A DNA stretch of 64,000 nt from Planctomycetales bacterium 71-10 (lineage in GTDB: Bacteria; Planctomycetota; Planctomycetia; Isosphaerales; Isosphaeraceae): NCBI GenBank assembly GCA_001898385.1, contig MKTT01000076.1:1-64000 (forward strand), written 5' to 3'. Of this stretch, positions 1 through 9,805 are shown piece by piece. Numbering within the stretch: the stretch's first letter is position 1; every line of letters starts with the position of its first letter. Position numbers and translations under genes: made by a program. Below the pieces are notes generated by a model that searched no databases, was not told the DNA's origin, and worked only from the letters and a program-made list of their open reading frames with translations.

Positions 1-505
1 CACCACGGCGCGGCCTCCCCTTCCACCTCCAACTGTCAACCCGCCCAAACCGCTTTCACACCATCTCTGCGACAATCCCCTTCGATCGTTCAGGCCGATG
101 GCACGTCCTCTGTTCGCCCCTCCGTCGGCCCCCCGGTCGCAGTCATGCGAGCCGCATTTGTCGAGGGCGATCCTAACGAGACGGGGACGCCCGTAGTTCT
201 CTTCACCGCGTCCAGATTGTCAAGGAGCCGTCGAAGGATCGTGTCTTCCGTACGATCTGACGGAGGTGCCTCAGGATTTCAGGTTCCTGGAAAAAACGGC
301 GCACCCGGTGCCCCGCGGTCTGCTTCGGTTTGGATGTTGGGATGTAGAGTTCGTGGAACTCATGTCCCCCGACGGCCCGGCGTGTGCTAGACTGCAAGGT
401 GCAAATTCCCGCGGGCGCGTCGCGTACGTGCTCGACTCGGGGTCGTGACGCCGATATAGTTAGGCAATCGCAACGAGGCGCGGCCCGCCGGCCGTGGTCG
501 TCGGG
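1..505. other. gene-free left edge
   Basis: No open frame here has a recognisable domain. Short frames on both strands have no family hallmark, and the minus-strand frame over 203-664 runs antisense through the STAS gene. The only signal I can support is a sigma-70-like promoter near 432-460 ahead of the chemosensory cluster. The 3' end of an upstream gene could lie left of the window. Confidence 0.5.
432..460 (+). promoter_or_regulatory. candidate sigma-70 promoter of the chemosensory cluster
   Basis: TCGACT (432-437) and TATAGT (455-460) are separated by 17 nt. They match the -35 and -10 consensus at 4 of 6 and 5 of 6 positions. Start codons of the STAS gene lie 34-46 nt downstream. A/T-rich hexamers are rare in this GC-rich DNA, which makes the match somewhat more credible. 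No transcription data support it. Confidence 0.35.
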
Positions 506-802
506 ATGAACCCTGGCGAGGTCAAGACGGTGGGGCTCGACGGCCCGGTGACGATCTACGAGGTCGCCGGGCTCCGGGAGGCGTTCCGCGAGGCGCTCGC
601 CGAGGGCGTCGACCTTCGGGTCGAGTTGGACGAGTCCACGAAATGGGACCTTGCGGGACTCCAACTGCTGATTTCGTGCGTGCGGACGGCCCGCGCCGAG
701 GGGCGGGGGCTGACGCTCGCGAAGGTCCCCCGTACGTGCGTCGAGACGGCCGAGCGTGCGGGGCTGTCGGGATGGCTTGAATCGGTGACCGAATCGGACT
801 GA
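506..802 (+). CDS. STAS-domain protein (anti-anti-sigma-like)
   Basis: This 98-aa protein is almost entirely one STAS domain. The pattern runs VKTVGLDGPVTIYEV, then a hydrophobic strand RVELDES, then the helix start WDLAGLQLLISCV. STAS proteins of this size act as phosphorylatable switches (SpoIIAA-like) or as small adaptors beside chemotaxis genes. Here the usual D-[ST]-x-G segment reads DLAG, so the phosphorylatable Ser/Thr is absent and classical kinase control is doubtful. An in-frame GTG at 494 is an alternative start; the ATG at 506 was chosen. It is followed at some distance by a CheY-like gene and cheA, suggesting a role in the same chemosensory pathway. Confidence 0.72.
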   Translation: MNPGEVKTVGLDGPVTIYEVAGLREAFREALAEGVDLRVELDESTKWDLAGLQLLISCVRTARAEGRGLTLAKVPRTCVETAERAGLSGWLESVTESD

Positions 803-921
803 CGTCGGCCCTCGCCCCGCCCGGGGCGGGCCGGTGGGACTCGAGGACGACCCCGCCCCGGGTCGTCGGCGGCGGGCGCCGCGGGTCGGGGCGCATCAGC
901 CTGAGCTGAGAGGCGGCGGAT

Positions 922-1383
922 ATGAACTGGGCCTCCCCCCAGACCCTCACCGCGACCGCGGACCGGCCGACGGGCCTGCGGGCCCCCCATCACCTGGCGG
1001 GATCCGGCGTGAAGACCACCACGAAGACCGTGCTCCACGCCGACGACAGCGGATCCGTCCGACGCTGGGTCTCCGAGCAACTGGCCGGCCTGGGCCTCAA
1101 GGTGGTCTCCGTGGCCGATGGCCTCGCCGCGTTGGAGTATCTCAAGGATGGCCGTTGCGACCTTCTCCTGACCGACCTGGAGATGCCCAACCTCGACGGC
1201 CTGGGCCTTCTCGCCGCCGTCCGCGAACTGCCGGCCCATCGCTTCCTTCCCGTGCTGGTCCTCTCCAGCAAGCAGCCGAGCGAGTTCGACCCCTCGCGCC
1301 GCCAGGGCGTCACGGGCTGGCTGGTCAAGCCGGTCGACGGCGAGCACCTCCGCCGCTGGGTCCGCCGCGTCCTTCCGGAATAA
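922..1383 (+). CDS. cheY: CheY-like single-domain response regulator
   Basis: The protein is a stand-alone receiver domain. With the 922 start (153 aa) the acidic pair is D41-D42 (LHADDSGSV), the phosphoacceptor is D85 (LLLTDLEMPNLDG), the switch Ser is at about 115 and the conserved Lys is K136 (LVKPVDG). The first 29 residues have no family similarity. A GTG at 1009, preceded by a GGCGGG stretch, would give a 124-aa protein of usual CheY length starting MKTTTKTVLHADDS and may be the true start. No output domain is present. Its position just before cheA makes CheA the likely phosphodonor. Confidence 0.85.
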   Translation: MNWASPQTLTATADRPTGLRAPHHLAGSGVKTTTKTVLHADDSGSVRRWVSEQLAGLGLKVVSVADGLAALEYLKDGRCDLLLTDLEMPNLDGLGLLAAVRELPAHRFLPVLVLSSKQPSEFDPSRRQGVTGWLVKPVDGEHLRRWVRRVLPE

Positions 1384-1669
1384 CCGGCCGGAACCGGCCG
1401 ACCGGCCTCGCTTTCCGACGCCGCGGCCCGGCGACCCGCCGCGACGTCGGGTACATTACCACGGCGATCGTCCCGGCCTTCCGGAATCGACCACATCCGG
1501 GGGGCGGAGAAGGGTTCGCGCGCTTACAATTCTAAGGACGACCGCGCAAGATGGAGCGGTCGGCGAAGCGGGAACGACCGGCGAGGGATCCGCCGGTCCA
1601 TCGGCACCCAGGACGCGATCCGGACGCCCGCCCCACCGGCGTCCCCCAGCCCTAGGAAGCGACCCGGCC

Positions 1670-3982
1670 TTGGGAAGCGCGGACGACCGTTTTCGCGAGA
1701 TGTTCTATGAGGAAGCGCGCGAGCTTCTCATCAGCCTCGAAGAAGGACTGATGGAGCTGGAACGCCGCCAGGGCGACCGCGCGCACCTCGACAAGACCTT
1801 TCGCGCCGCGCACAGCCTCAAGGGGGCCGCGGCGATGGTCGGCCTGGGGCCGATCGCCGAGTTCACGCACGGCATCGAGGCCGTCCTGGAGAAGATCCGG
1901 ACCGGGGGCCTCGCCGTCGACTCGGACATCATCACCACCCTGCTGGAGTCGCGCGACCACCTCGCCGCGATGGTCGAGGGCGAGGCCGCGAACTCCCCCA
2001 TCCCGGGCTCCGGCCACCTGAGCCAGCGCCTCGCGGCCCTCCTGGCCTCGACCGGGAAGGCGAACAAGCCCCCCGACGAGCCTCCCCCGGCCGCCCCGGC
2101 ACCGAAGCCCGCCCCCGAGCCCGGCCCGATCCCCGCGCCGCCGACCGCGAGCCGCCCCCCCGAGGCTTCGGCCCCCCCCGCCGCCGAGTCCGCGCCGCCG
2201 AAGAAGCCGAAGCGAGCCCGCAAGCCCAAGCCGAAGGCCCCGAAGGTCGCGGCGAGCCAGGCGATGGCCGCGGAGCCGACGGCCGAGGTCGTCGCCGGGG
2301 AGACGCTCTATCGCATCCGATTCGCCCCCGGGCCCGACGTCCTCAAGCGGGGCGTGAATCTCCTGGGCGTGTTCGACGAGCTGCGCGAGCTGGGGACGCT
2401 GGAAGTCCAGGCCGACATCGAGGCCGTCCCCACCCTGGACGACTTCGACCCCGAGCGCAACTACCTGAGCTGGACCTCCTCCCTGCGGACCTCGATCGAG
2501 CCCGAGCGGCTCGACGACGTGTTCTTGTTCGTGGTCGAGGATGGCGCGATCGGCGTCGAGCGGCGGCTGGCCGACGGCTCCTTCGAGCCGGTCGAGACGC
2601 CGCTGCTGAAGCTGCCGAAGGGGACGCCGGTGGCCACCCCGCCGTCGGACGTCTCCCGCCCGCGGCCCGCCCCCGCGGCGGTCGCCCCGGCCTCGGTGCC
2701 GAACGGGGTCGCCCCCGTCCCGAGGCCGTCCGAGCCCGCCAACGGCGAGGCGACGCCCAAGGCCGCCCCCGCCCGCGCCCACGGCCGCATCCGGGTCGAC
2801 GCCCAGCAGCTCGACGACCTCGTCGGCCTGGCCGGCGAGCTGGCGGTGATCTCGGACAACCTCCAGGGGCTCCGCGAGGTCAAGAGCGCGTCCCCCTGGG
2901 GCTCGGCGCTGGAGGCGCTGCTCCGCGTCAGCCGCGAGATCCGCGACACCACGCTGGACCTCCGCATGGTGCCGGTCGACGAGCTGTTCTCGCGGTTCCC
3001 CCGGTTCGTCCGCGACCAGGCCGACCGGACGGGGAAGGAGATCGAGCTGCGGATCGACGGCCAGGAGACCCGGCTGGACCGGACGATCGTGGAGCGGCTG
3101 GCCGACCCGATGATCCACCTGATCCGCAACGCCGTCGACCACGCGCTGGAGACGCCGGAGGAGCGGGCCGCCGCGGGCAAGTCGCGGGTGGGCCGGATCA
3201 CCCTCTCGGCCGGCCACGAGGGGGACCGGGTCGCCATCAAGGTCGAGGACGACGGCCGGGGCCTGGACCGCGAGCGGATCGTCAAGAAGGGGGTGGAACG
3301 CGGCCTGATCCCGCCGAACACGCCGCCGGACGACCCCCGCGTCGTGAGCCTGATCTTCGAGCCCGGGTTCTCGACCCGGGACCAGGTCAGCGACATGTCG
3401 GGCCGGGGCGTGGGGCTGGACGTCGTGCGCGACTCGGTGCGGGCCCTGCGCGGGAGCCTCTCCGTCGAGAGCGCCCCGGGCCGGGGGACGTCGTTCACCT
3501 TCCGGCTGCCGCTGACCCTGGCCCTGATCGACGGCCTGCTGATCGAGACCGGCGGGGGGCGCTACGTCGTGCCGCTGGCCCAGGTCGAGGAATGCGTGGC
3601 GCTGGGGGGCGTGCAGCAAGCCCTGTCGTCGGGCCGGCCGTGCGTGACGGTTCGCGGCGAGCTGGTGCCGACCGTCTCCCTCCGGGGCCTCTTCGGGATC
3701 GACGGCCCGCCGCCGCCGCGGCAGGAGCTGCTGCTGACGCGGCACTCGGGGCGCCGGGTGGGCGTCGCGGTCGACCGGCTGAACGGCCGGGTTCAGGCCG
3801 TGATCCAGTCGCTGGGCGAGGGCCTGCACGGCCTCGGCCGATTCTCCGGCGCGACGATCCTGGGCGACGGCACGGTTTCGCTGATCCTGGACCTCGCGGC
3901 GCTCGTGTCGGAATCGCGGGTCGCCGAGAACGCATCGCGTCACAAGCCTCCCGCCGGCGTGAGGGTGGAGAACGTCCGATGA
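1670..3982 (+). CDS. cheA: chemotaxis histidine kinase CheA
   Basis: 770 aa, TTG start. An N-terminal Hpt domain holds the phosphorylated His48 in the H-box ([15 protein letters not shown]). A Pro/Ala/Lys-rich linker (about 125-205) follows, then a P2-like region (about 213-300). The P3 dimerisation helices begin at [14 protein letters not shown] (about 370). The HATPase has an N box ([14 protein letters not shown], about 483), G1 box (VEDDGRGLD, about 525) and G2 box (GRGVGLDVV, about 578). A CheW-like P5 domain closes the protein. There is no C-terminal receiver, unlike WspE-type hybrids. Its stop overlaps the start of the MCP gene (ATGA), so the two are translationally coupled. Confidence 0.95.
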   Translation: MGSADDRFREMFYEEARELLISLEEGLMELERRQGDRAHLDKTFRAAHSLKGAAAMVGLGPIAEFTHGIEAVLEKIRTGGLAVDSDIITTLLESRDHLAAMVEGEAANSPIPGSGHLSQRLAALLASTGKANKPPDEPPPAAPAPKPAPEPGPIPAPPTASRPPEASAPPAAESAPPKKPKRARKPKPKAPKVAASQAMAAEPTAEVVAGETLYRIRFAPGPDVLKRGVNLLGVFDELRELGTLEVQADIEAVPTLDDFDPERNYLSWTSSLRTSIEPERLDDVFLFVVEDGAIGVERRLADGSFEPVETPLLKLPKGTPVATPPSDVSRPRPAPAAVAPASVPNGVAPVPRPSEPANGEATPKAAPARAHGRIRVDAQQLDDLVGLAGELAVISDNLQGLREVKSASPWGSALEALLRVSREIRDTTLDLRMVPVDELFSRFPRFVRDQADRTGKEIELRIDGQETRLDRTIVERLADPMIHLIRNAVDHALETPEERAAAGKSRVGRITLSAGHEGDRVAIKVEDDGRGLDRERIVKKGVERGLIPPNTPPDDPRVVSLIFEPGFSTRDQVSDMSGRGVGLDVVRDSVRALRGSLSVESAPGRGTSFTFRLPLTLALIDGLLIETGGGRYVVPLAQVEECVALGGVQQALSSGRPCVTVRGELVPTVSLRGLFGIDGPPPPRQELLLTRHSGRRVGVAVDRLNGRVQAVIQSLGEGLHGLGRFSGATILGDGTVSLILDLAALVSESRVAENASRHKPPAGVRVENVR

Positions 3983-5832
3983 GATTGACCCTGCGCAAGA
4001 AAGTCACGCTGGCGCTGGTGGCCTTCGGCCTGATCCCGGCGGGCATCGTCGCGCTGACGGCCTACTGGGCCGACGAGCAGTTCAAGCGCAAGCAAGACCT
4101 GATCATCATGACCGCCGCCGGGGCGATCGGCGACAAGATCCACACGATCGCCCTGGCCAACGAGAGGACCAAGAAGCCGGCGGAGCCCCCCGCCTCGGCG
4201 GTCGCGGCGTCGCCCGATATGCCCGAACTGCCGGAGTGGGAGCTGAACGACGCCACGCGGCAGAAGATCCAGGAGTCGATCTCCCTGCTCGTCAACCGGT
4301 TCGAGCTGGATAACGCCCAGGTCATGGTGATCGACCCGGAGAACGTCGTGCTGCTGCGGACCCGCGGGCCGTCCGGAGCGTTCGACGACAAGCCGGAACA
4401 GTTGGAGACGCGATACGCCGGCGTCGCCGACCGGTTGCAGAGGTCCGTCGGCGCCGAGCCCATCCCGGCCGTCGCCGGGTCGAACCTCGGGCGCGAGATC
4501 GTCGGCTACTCGTGGATCGCCGTCAAGGCGCCCCTCAAGCCGGATTCCAAGCACGGCTACGGCGTGCTGATCGCGATCCCCCAGGTCAACGCCTACGAGA
4601 CGATCTACGACGCGCAGAGCCGGATCGCCCTGATGCTGGTGGCGATCGTCGCCCTATCGGTGGTGCTGGGCTGGCTGTTCGGGCTCTGGTTCATCCGGCC
4701 GCTGCTCCAGATCGTCAACGTGACCGAGGATCTGCACGAAGGCCACCTCTACAGCCGCACGGGGATCTCCCGGTCGGACGAGATGGGCGAGCTGGCCGGG
4801 CTGACCGACTCGGTGGTGGCGAAGCTGTCGGAGGTGGTCGGCCAGATCCGGAGCATGACCGGGTCGGTCTCCACGGCGAGCAACGAGCTGAACTCGTCGG
4901 CCCAGCAGCTGGCGCAGGGGGCGCACCAGCAGGCGGCGACGCTCCAGGAGATCGGCAGCAGCCTCCAGTCGGTCGACGGGTCCGTCGCCCGGAACGCGCA
5001 ACACGCCCGCGACACCGCCCGCACGGCGAACGAGGCCAGCGCCCAGGCCGGCCGCGGCGGCGAGGCCGTCCACCAGACCGTCGCGGCGATGCGGGAGATC
5101 ACCCAGAAGATCCTGATCGTCGAGGACATCGCCTACCAGACGAACCTGCTGTCGCTCAACGCGGCCATCGAGGCCGCCCGCGCCGGCCCGCACGGCCGGG
5201 GCTTCGCGGTGGTCGCCGGCGAGGTCAAGAAGCTGGCCGAGCGCAGCCAGGCGGCGGCGCAGCAGATCAGCGACCTGGCCAAGAAGAGCGTCGCCGTGGC
5301 CGAGAACGCCGGCCAGCTGCTGGAGCGGACCGTCCCGATGATCCGCGACACGTCCGAGCTGATCTCGGAGATCGCGGCGGCCAGCCAGGAGCAGATGAAC
5401 GCGATCCGCGAGATCAACATCGGCGTGAAGCAGCTTGAGGACGTGGTCTCGCAGAACGCGGCGGCCAGCCACGAGCTGGCGGCGACGTCGACCGACCTGG
5501 CCCTCCAGTCGTCGAACCTCCAGCGGGTGGTGGAATTCTTCCGGCTGGACGACAACGCGTTCGCGGCCCCGCCCCCCCCCGCGACCGGGCGCGGGCTCGA
5601 ACGGCCGACGTCGCGTGGCGCGCGCCGGCCTTCGCACCACCGCCCGGCGGCCCACGTCGCCGAGGACGCCCACCACGGAGCGAGCAACGGCCCCGGCTCG
5701 CGCGGCGGCCACCTGCCGCCGCCGGCCGCGCCGTCGGCCGGCCACGGGCCGCCCCCCGGCGCGGTCCCGCCGCCCCGGGGCGGCGTGGTGGTCAACCTTG
5801 ACGACGACGACAATTTCGAGCGATTCTCATGA
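3979..5832 (+). CDS. methyl-accepting chemotaxis protein
   Basis: 617 aa; the start ATG overlaps the cheA stop (ATGA). TM1 lies at about 10-29 and TM2 at about 217-239, bracketing a periplasmic sensor of roughly 185 residues with no clear family assignment from sequence alone. HAMP follows (about 240-292), then a long coiled-coil signalling domain whose hairpin tip carries the universal signature ([20 protein letters not shown], 384-403). After about 525 there is a flexible Pro/Gly/His-rich tail. The last residues, DDDNFERFS, look like a CheR/CheB-tethering pentapeptide (NFERF, 612-616). The receptor probably pairs with the CheA, CheW, CheR and CheB encoded around it. Confidence 0.94.
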   Translation: MRLTLRKKVTLALVAFGLIPAGIVALTAYWADEQFKRKQDLIIMTAAGAIGDKIHTIALANERTKKPAEPPASAVAASPDMPELPEWELNDATRQKIQESISLLVNRFELDNAQVMVIDPENVVLLRTRGPSGAFDDKPEQLETRYAGVADRLQRSVGAEPIPAVAGSNLGREIVGYSWIAVKAPLKPDSKHGYGVLIAIPQVNAYETIYDAQSRIALMLVAIVALSVVLGWLFGLWFIRPLLQIVNVTEDLHEGHLYSRTGISRSDEMGELAGLTDSVVAKLSEVVGQIRSMTGSVSTASNELNSSAQQLAQGAHQQAATLQEIGSSLQSVDGSVARNAQHARDTARTANEASAQAGRGGEAVHQTVAAMREITQKILIVEDIAYQTNLLSLNAAIEAARAGPHGRGFAVVAGEVKKLAERSQAAAQQISDLAKKSVAVAENAGQLLERTVPMIRDTSELISEIAAASQEQMNAIREINIGVKQLEDVVSQNAAASHELAATSTDLALQSSNLQRVVEFFRLDDNAFAAPPPPATGRGLERPTSRGARRPSHHRPAAHVAEDAHHGASNGPGSRGGHLPPPAAPSAGHGPPPGAVPPPRGGVVVNLDDDDNFERFS

Positions 5833-5874
5833 GCGGGCGCCCGACCCGCCCGGCCGCCTGGGAGGCCCCCGCCG

Positions 5875-6375
5875 ATGCTCGACCTGACCGCCGAAACCGA
5901 CGCCGACCGCGACCGCGCCCAGTCCTACGTCGTCTTCCGGCTCGGGGGCGAGGCGTACGCGCTGGAGGTCCTGCGCGTCCAGGAAGTCCTGGACGTCCTG
6001 GCGATCACCGAGGTCCCCGGCGCGTCGCGGAGCCTGCTGGGGGTGATCAACCTTCGCGGGCACGTCGTCCCGGTGTATGATCTGAGGATCCCGTTCGGGC
6101 TGCCGCTGGACTCGAAGCCGGGCCGGGCGCCGAGCGTCCTGATCGTGGAGGCGGAGGAGGGGAACGGCTCGGACGTGACCGGCCTGCTCGTCGACCGGGT
6201 CTCCGACGTCCTGGAGTTCTCGCCCGACCAGGTCCAGGCGGCGCCCCAGCTGGGGCTGGGGAAGACGACCCCGTTCGTGCGGGGCCTGATCCGTCACCAG
6301 GACGCCTTCCTGCTCGTACTCGACGTGGACCGCGTGTTCTCGGCATTGGCTACGATCAACGGCGAGGGGGTCTAA
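5875..6375 (+). CDS. cheW: chemotaxis adaptor CheW
   Basis: 166 aa, a single CheW beta-barrel domain. Hallmarks are YVVFRLGGEAYALEVLRVQEV, the turn LLGVINLRGHVVPVYDLR with the conserved Arg, and a second subdomain VTGLLVDRVSDVLEF. The protein bridges receptor tips to CheA in the signalling array. The gene sits 42 nt after the MCP gene, and its stop is one base from the cheR start codon, so it belongs to the same transcription unit. Confidence 0.95.
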   Translation: MLDLTAETDADRDRAQSYVVFRLGGEAYALEVLRVQEVLDVLAITEVPGASRSLLGVINLRGHVVPVYDLRIPFGLPLDSKPGRAPSVLIVEAEEGNGSDVTGLLVDRVSDVLEFSPDQVQAAPQLGLGKTTPFVRGLIRHQDAFLLVLDVDRVFSALATINGEGV

Positions 6376-6376
6376 C

Positions 6377-7243
6377 GTGGCGTCGTCGGGCCTGCTGCCA
6401 CCCTCGCCCTCCGGCGAACCCGACCCGTGGTCCGAGAAAGACTTCGGCTGCGTCGTCGGGTTCCTGCGGAACCAGATCGGGATCACATTGGAGGCCCACC
6501 GTATGGGGCTGCTCCAGGCCCGGCTGCGTTCGCGCCTCCAGGCGCGGGGGCTGGCCAGCTTCACCCAGTTCTACGACCAGGCCCTGCGCCCGGATCCCGG
6601 CGGCTGGGGCGCGCAGCTGCTGATCGACCTGTCGACGGTCAACCACACGTCGTTCTTCCGCGAGCCGGCCCACTTCACGTTCCTGATCGAGCAGGTCTCG
6701 GCCTGGCTCCGCGACCAGCCGACGGCCCCGGTGCGGATCTGGTCGGCCGGCTGCTCCTCGGGCCAGGAGCCGTACAGCATGGCCATGGCCCTGGCCGAGG
6801 CCCTGCCCCAGCACGCGCTGTCGCGGCTGGACATCTGGGGGAGCGACCTCTCGCTGGAGATGCTCAAGGTGGCCGCCGGGGCCATCTACAACGCCCGCGA
6901 CGTCCAGGGGGTGTCGCAGGCGCGGCTGCGGCGGTTCTTCCTCCTGGGCCGCGGCCCGCGCGAGGGCTCGTTCCGGATCGTCCCGGAGATCCGCGACCTG
7001 GTGAAGTTCCGCCACATCGACCTCCGGACCGGCCACTGGCCCATCCCGGCCGACTTCCACGTCGTCTTCTGCCGCAACGTCTCCATCTACTTCTCGGACG
7101 AGGACCGCCAGGTGCTGCTCAACCGCCTGGCCCAGCACATCCGGCCGGGCGGCTGGCTGGTGATGGGCAACGGCGAGATCCTCCCCTCGGTCCCGCCGAT
7201 GTTCCGCAAGCACTCCCCCTCGATCTTCCAGAAAGAGGACTGA
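6377..7243 (+). CDS. cheR: chemotaxis protein methyltransferase CheR
   Basis: 288 aa, GTG start one base after the cheW stop. CheR transfers methyl from SAM to receptor glutamates. The N-terminal all-alpha domain ([22 protein letters not shown]) precedes the SAM domain with [32 protein letters not shown] and [13 protein letters not shown]. The C-terminal [10 protein letters not shown] strand is also typical. No TPR extension is present, so substrate docking may depend on the beta-subdomain and the pentapeptide-like tail on the neighbouring MCP. Confidence 0.95.
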   Translation: MASSGLLPPSPSGEPDPWSEKDFGCVVGFLRNQIGITLEAHRMGLLQARLRSRLQARGLASFTQFYDQALRPDPGGWGAQLLIDLSTVNHTSFFREPAHFTFLIEQVSAWLRDQPTAPVRIWSAGCSSGQEPYSMAMALAEALPQHALSRLDIWGSDLSLEMLKVAAGAIYNARDVQGVSQARLRRFFLLGRGPREGSFRIVPEIRDLVKFRHIDLRTGHWPIPADFHVVFCRNVSIYFSDEDRQVLLNRLAQHIRPGGWLVMGNGEILPSVPPMFRKHSPSIFQKED

Positions 7244-7249
7244 TCGGCC

Positions 7250-8380
7250 ATGGCCCTGCGCGACCGCTCCGTTCCGCCGGCCCCTCCCGCCCACCACTCG
7301 GCGATCGAGGTGATGGTGGTGGACGACAGCGCCGTGATCCGCCAGCGGCTCAAGTCGATCATCGAGTCCGACCACCGCTTCCGCGTGACCCTGGCGGCCG
7401 ACCCCTACGAGGCCGTCGCGCTGCTGAGCCGGTCGGTGCCGGGGGTGATCGTGCTCGACGTCGAGATGCCCCGGATGGACGGCCTGACGTTCCTCCGCAA
7501 GCTGATGAAGCAGCACCCGATGCCCGTGGTGCTCTGCACGTCGATCCCCGACCGCGCCGTCACGGCCCTGGAGATGGGGGCCATCGAGGTCATCGCCAAG
7601 CCCGACTGGCTCAACGCCGCGCGACTGCCGGAGTGGTCGGCCGGCCTGCTGGAGAGCATCCGGAACGCGGCCCGCGCCGGCAAGCTCCCGCTCCGCGAGG
7701 ACCGCCCGCTCGCCGGCGATTCCCGGCACTCGGCCGACGTCGTCCTCCCCCACGTCCCGTACACGCCGCGCGGGACCGTGAGCGACCCGCTCGTCGTGGT
7801 GGGGGTCAGCACCGGGGGCGTGCAGGCGATCCAGGCGATGCTCGCCGGGTTCCCGGCCGACGCGCCCGGCCTGGTGATCGTCCAGCACATGCCGGCCGAC
7901 TTCACCGCGGCCTTCGCCGACCGCCTGAACAACGACCCCCGCATCAAGGTCGAGGTCGTCGAGGCCCGCCACCACGACCCGGTGCGCCGCGGCAAGGCGC
8001 TGGTGATCCCGGGGGGCGCGTCGCACGGCATCGTGCGACGGCACGGCTCGGGCTATCGGGTCGAGCTGCACGAGGGGCCGCCGGTCTGCCTCCACCGGCC
8101 CAGCGTGGAGGTCCTGTTCCGCTCGGCCGCGCAGGCCGCCGGGCCCGCCGCCGCCGGCGTCATCATGACCGGCATGGGCGACGACGGCGCGGGGGGCCTG
8201 CTGGAGATGCGCGAGGCCGGCTCGCTGACCATCGCCCAGAACGAGGCCACCTGCGTCGTCTTCGGAATGCCCCGCGAGGCGATCCGTCGCGGGGCGGCGA
8301 AATACGTCGTCCCGCTGGAGAACATCCCCCAGACCATCATGGCCTGGGTCGCCAACCCCGACGCCGGCACCTGGCACTGA
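7250..8380 (+). CDS. cheB: chemotaxis response regulator, protein-glutamate methylesterase CheB
   Basis: 376 aa. The N-terminal receiver has D25-D26 (VVDDSAVIRQ), phosphoacceptor D70 (VIVLDVEMPRMDG) and K117. The C-terminal methylesterase carries the catalytic triad: S187 (VGVSTGGVQ), H213 (IVQHMPADF) and D312 (MTGMGDDGA). It removes methyl groups from receptor glutamates when phosphorylated by CheA. It is the last gene of the cluster, 6 nt after cheR. The next gene is convergent, so the transcription unit ends here. Confidence 0.95.
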   Translation: MALRDRSVPPAPPAHHSAIEVMVVDDSAVIRQRLKSIIESDHRFRVTLAADPYEAVALLSRSVPGVIVLDVEMPRMDGLTFLRKLMKQHPMPVVLCTSIPDRAVTALEMGAIEVIAKPDWLNAARLPEWSAGLLESIRNAARAGKLPLREDRPLAGDSRHSADVVLPHVPYTPRGTVSDPLVVVGVSTGGVQAIQAMLAGFPADAPGLVIVQHMPADFTAAFADRLNNDPRIKVEVVEARHHDPVRRGKALVIPGGASHGIVRRHGSGYRVELHEGPPVCLHRPSVEVLFRSAAQAAGPAAAGVIMTGMGDDGAGGLLEMREAGSLTIAQNEATCVVFGMPREAIRRGAAKYVVPLENIPQTIMAWVANPDAGTWH

Positions 8381-8410
8381 GGCCGGGCGCCGGCGTCCGC
8401 TCGGGCCGGG

Positions 8411-9499
8411 TCAGTAGGAATCGGCGCTGACGATCTCGCCGCCGGAGATCGAGTTCAGCCCCAGCCAGACGGGCATGCTCACGCTGTTCTTCACGAACCG
8501 GACCGAGCCGTCGCCCATCATCGCGTTGACGCCCCCGGCGTGCCGGCTCCTCGCCCCCGCGAACGCCCGCTTGTCGCCGGCCCCGCCGGCGCAGGGGAGG
8601 CCCTGGACGGGCTCGCTGACGCACAGGGGGATCTGGTTCAGGAAGTCGCCGCCGTTAGGCGGGTTCACGGGCAGCCGATAATAGTCGGTCGGATTGTTGG
8701 GCGCGAGCCTCGCCATGAATGAGCCGCCGCCGGGGATCGTCGACCACATCATCCCCCGAAGGTCGAAGGTGGCCCCCTGGAGGATCTCGGCGGCGAAGAC
8801 CGTGTTGCTCGTCCCGTCGGTCACCGAGGCCACGCTCGTCGTCTCGAACCCGAACGCCGACTTCATGTGGTTGGGTAGGCCGCCGGTGACCGGGTCGACC
8901 ATCGGGCTGTATCCGGCCTGCGTGTCCTGGCCCCAGTGCAGGTTGCCCCAGCTCGCCGCGTAGTTCCCCTTGGTGAACTTCAGGGCGTTGACCGCGGCCA
9001 CCGGGACGAAATCCGGGCTGACCTGCCACTGGTTGATGCGATCGCTCGGGCACTGGAACGTGCTCAGCTTCGTGAGCGAGACCGTGTTGTTCACGAAGAT
9101 GCCCATCGGGATGCTCCCCGTCTCGGGCCCCTCCGCCCCGATCTGATAATTGTAGGCGTTCCCCAGCGCCCCCTGCTCGATGTACGGCAGCATCAGGCAG
9201 AACCAGGGGGTGTTCTGGCAGCTCGAGAAGACGTTCGTGCCGCACGGCGTGGGATCCGCCGGCGCCAGGACCTGGCCCACGCCGCGGATATTCCCCGTCG
9301 GGAAGCTCCCGACCGTCGAATGATAGTTGTGCATCGCCAACCCGAGCTGCTTCAGGTTGTTCGTACACTGGGCGCGACGCGCGGCCTCGCGCGCCGCCTG
9401 GACGGCCGGTAGGAGGAGGGCGATGAGGACGGCGATGATCGCGATCACCACCAGCAGCTCAATCAATGTGAACGCGCGCGCCTTCGAAGTCCTGAGCAT
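8411..9499 (-). CDS. DUF1559 pseudopilin-like protein with H-X9-DG motif
   Basis: 362 aa. The N terminus is a type IV prepilin-like leader and hydrophobic helix ([19 protein letters not shown]), followed by the planctomycete-specific [19 protein letters not shown] segment. The C terminus has the family signature: H, nine residues, DG ([17 protein letters not shown]). Planctomycetes carry many such paralogues, and their function is unknown. The start was set at 9499 because AGGAG lies about 9 nt upstream and the leader then has usual length; an open frame extends 32 codons further. A second family member lies at 19813-20841. Confidence 0.88.
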   Translation of the reverse strand: MLRTSKARAFTLIELLVVIAIIAVLIALLLPAVQAAREAARRAQCTNNLKQLGLAMHNYHSTVGSFPTGNIRGVGQVLAPADPTPCGTNVFSSCQNTPWFCLMLPYIEQGALGNAYNYQIGAEGPETGSIPMGIFVNNTVSLTKLSTFQCPSDRINQWQVSPDFVPVAAVNALKFTKGNYAASWGNLHWGQDTQAGYSPMVDPVTGGLPNHMKSAFGFETTSVASVTDGTSNTVFAAEILQGATFDLRGMMWSTIPGGGSFMARLAPNNPTDYYRLPVNPPNGGDFLNQIPLCVSEPVQGLPCAGGAGDKRAFAGARSRHAGGVNAMMGDGSVRFVKNSVSMPVWLGLNSISGGEIVSADSY

Positions 9500-9805
9500 G
9501 GGACGGAGGCTCCTGAATGCGTTGTACGGGAGAGGGCGATCGATGCGATGGATGCGAGCCGACATGCCCCTCGCCATCGAGGGGTTCAAGATCAACCTAC
9601 CAATCCGGGACCGGGATGGCGAGCGTGAAATCCTATGGATTTCGACTTTTCATCATCCCTGCACTCCGGCTTCGCGATTAAGGCGGCCGATGCCCGGTCG
9701 CGATGGCGTCGGCGGCCCGAAAAGGCGATGATGGAGGCCCCGCGCGGGCCGACGTCGGCCCTTCCGGTCGGGTCGGGACGGATCGACGAGAGGAGCATCC
9801 CAGCG

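Noticed and set aside
203-664. Minus-strand frame at the left edge
   Set aside because: Runs antisense into the STAS gene and shows no motif.
1652-3943. 763-codon open frame on the minus strand
   Set aside because: It is exactly antisense to cheA. The translation is Arg/Asp/Gly/Val-rich without any domain, as expected from GC-rich codon bias.
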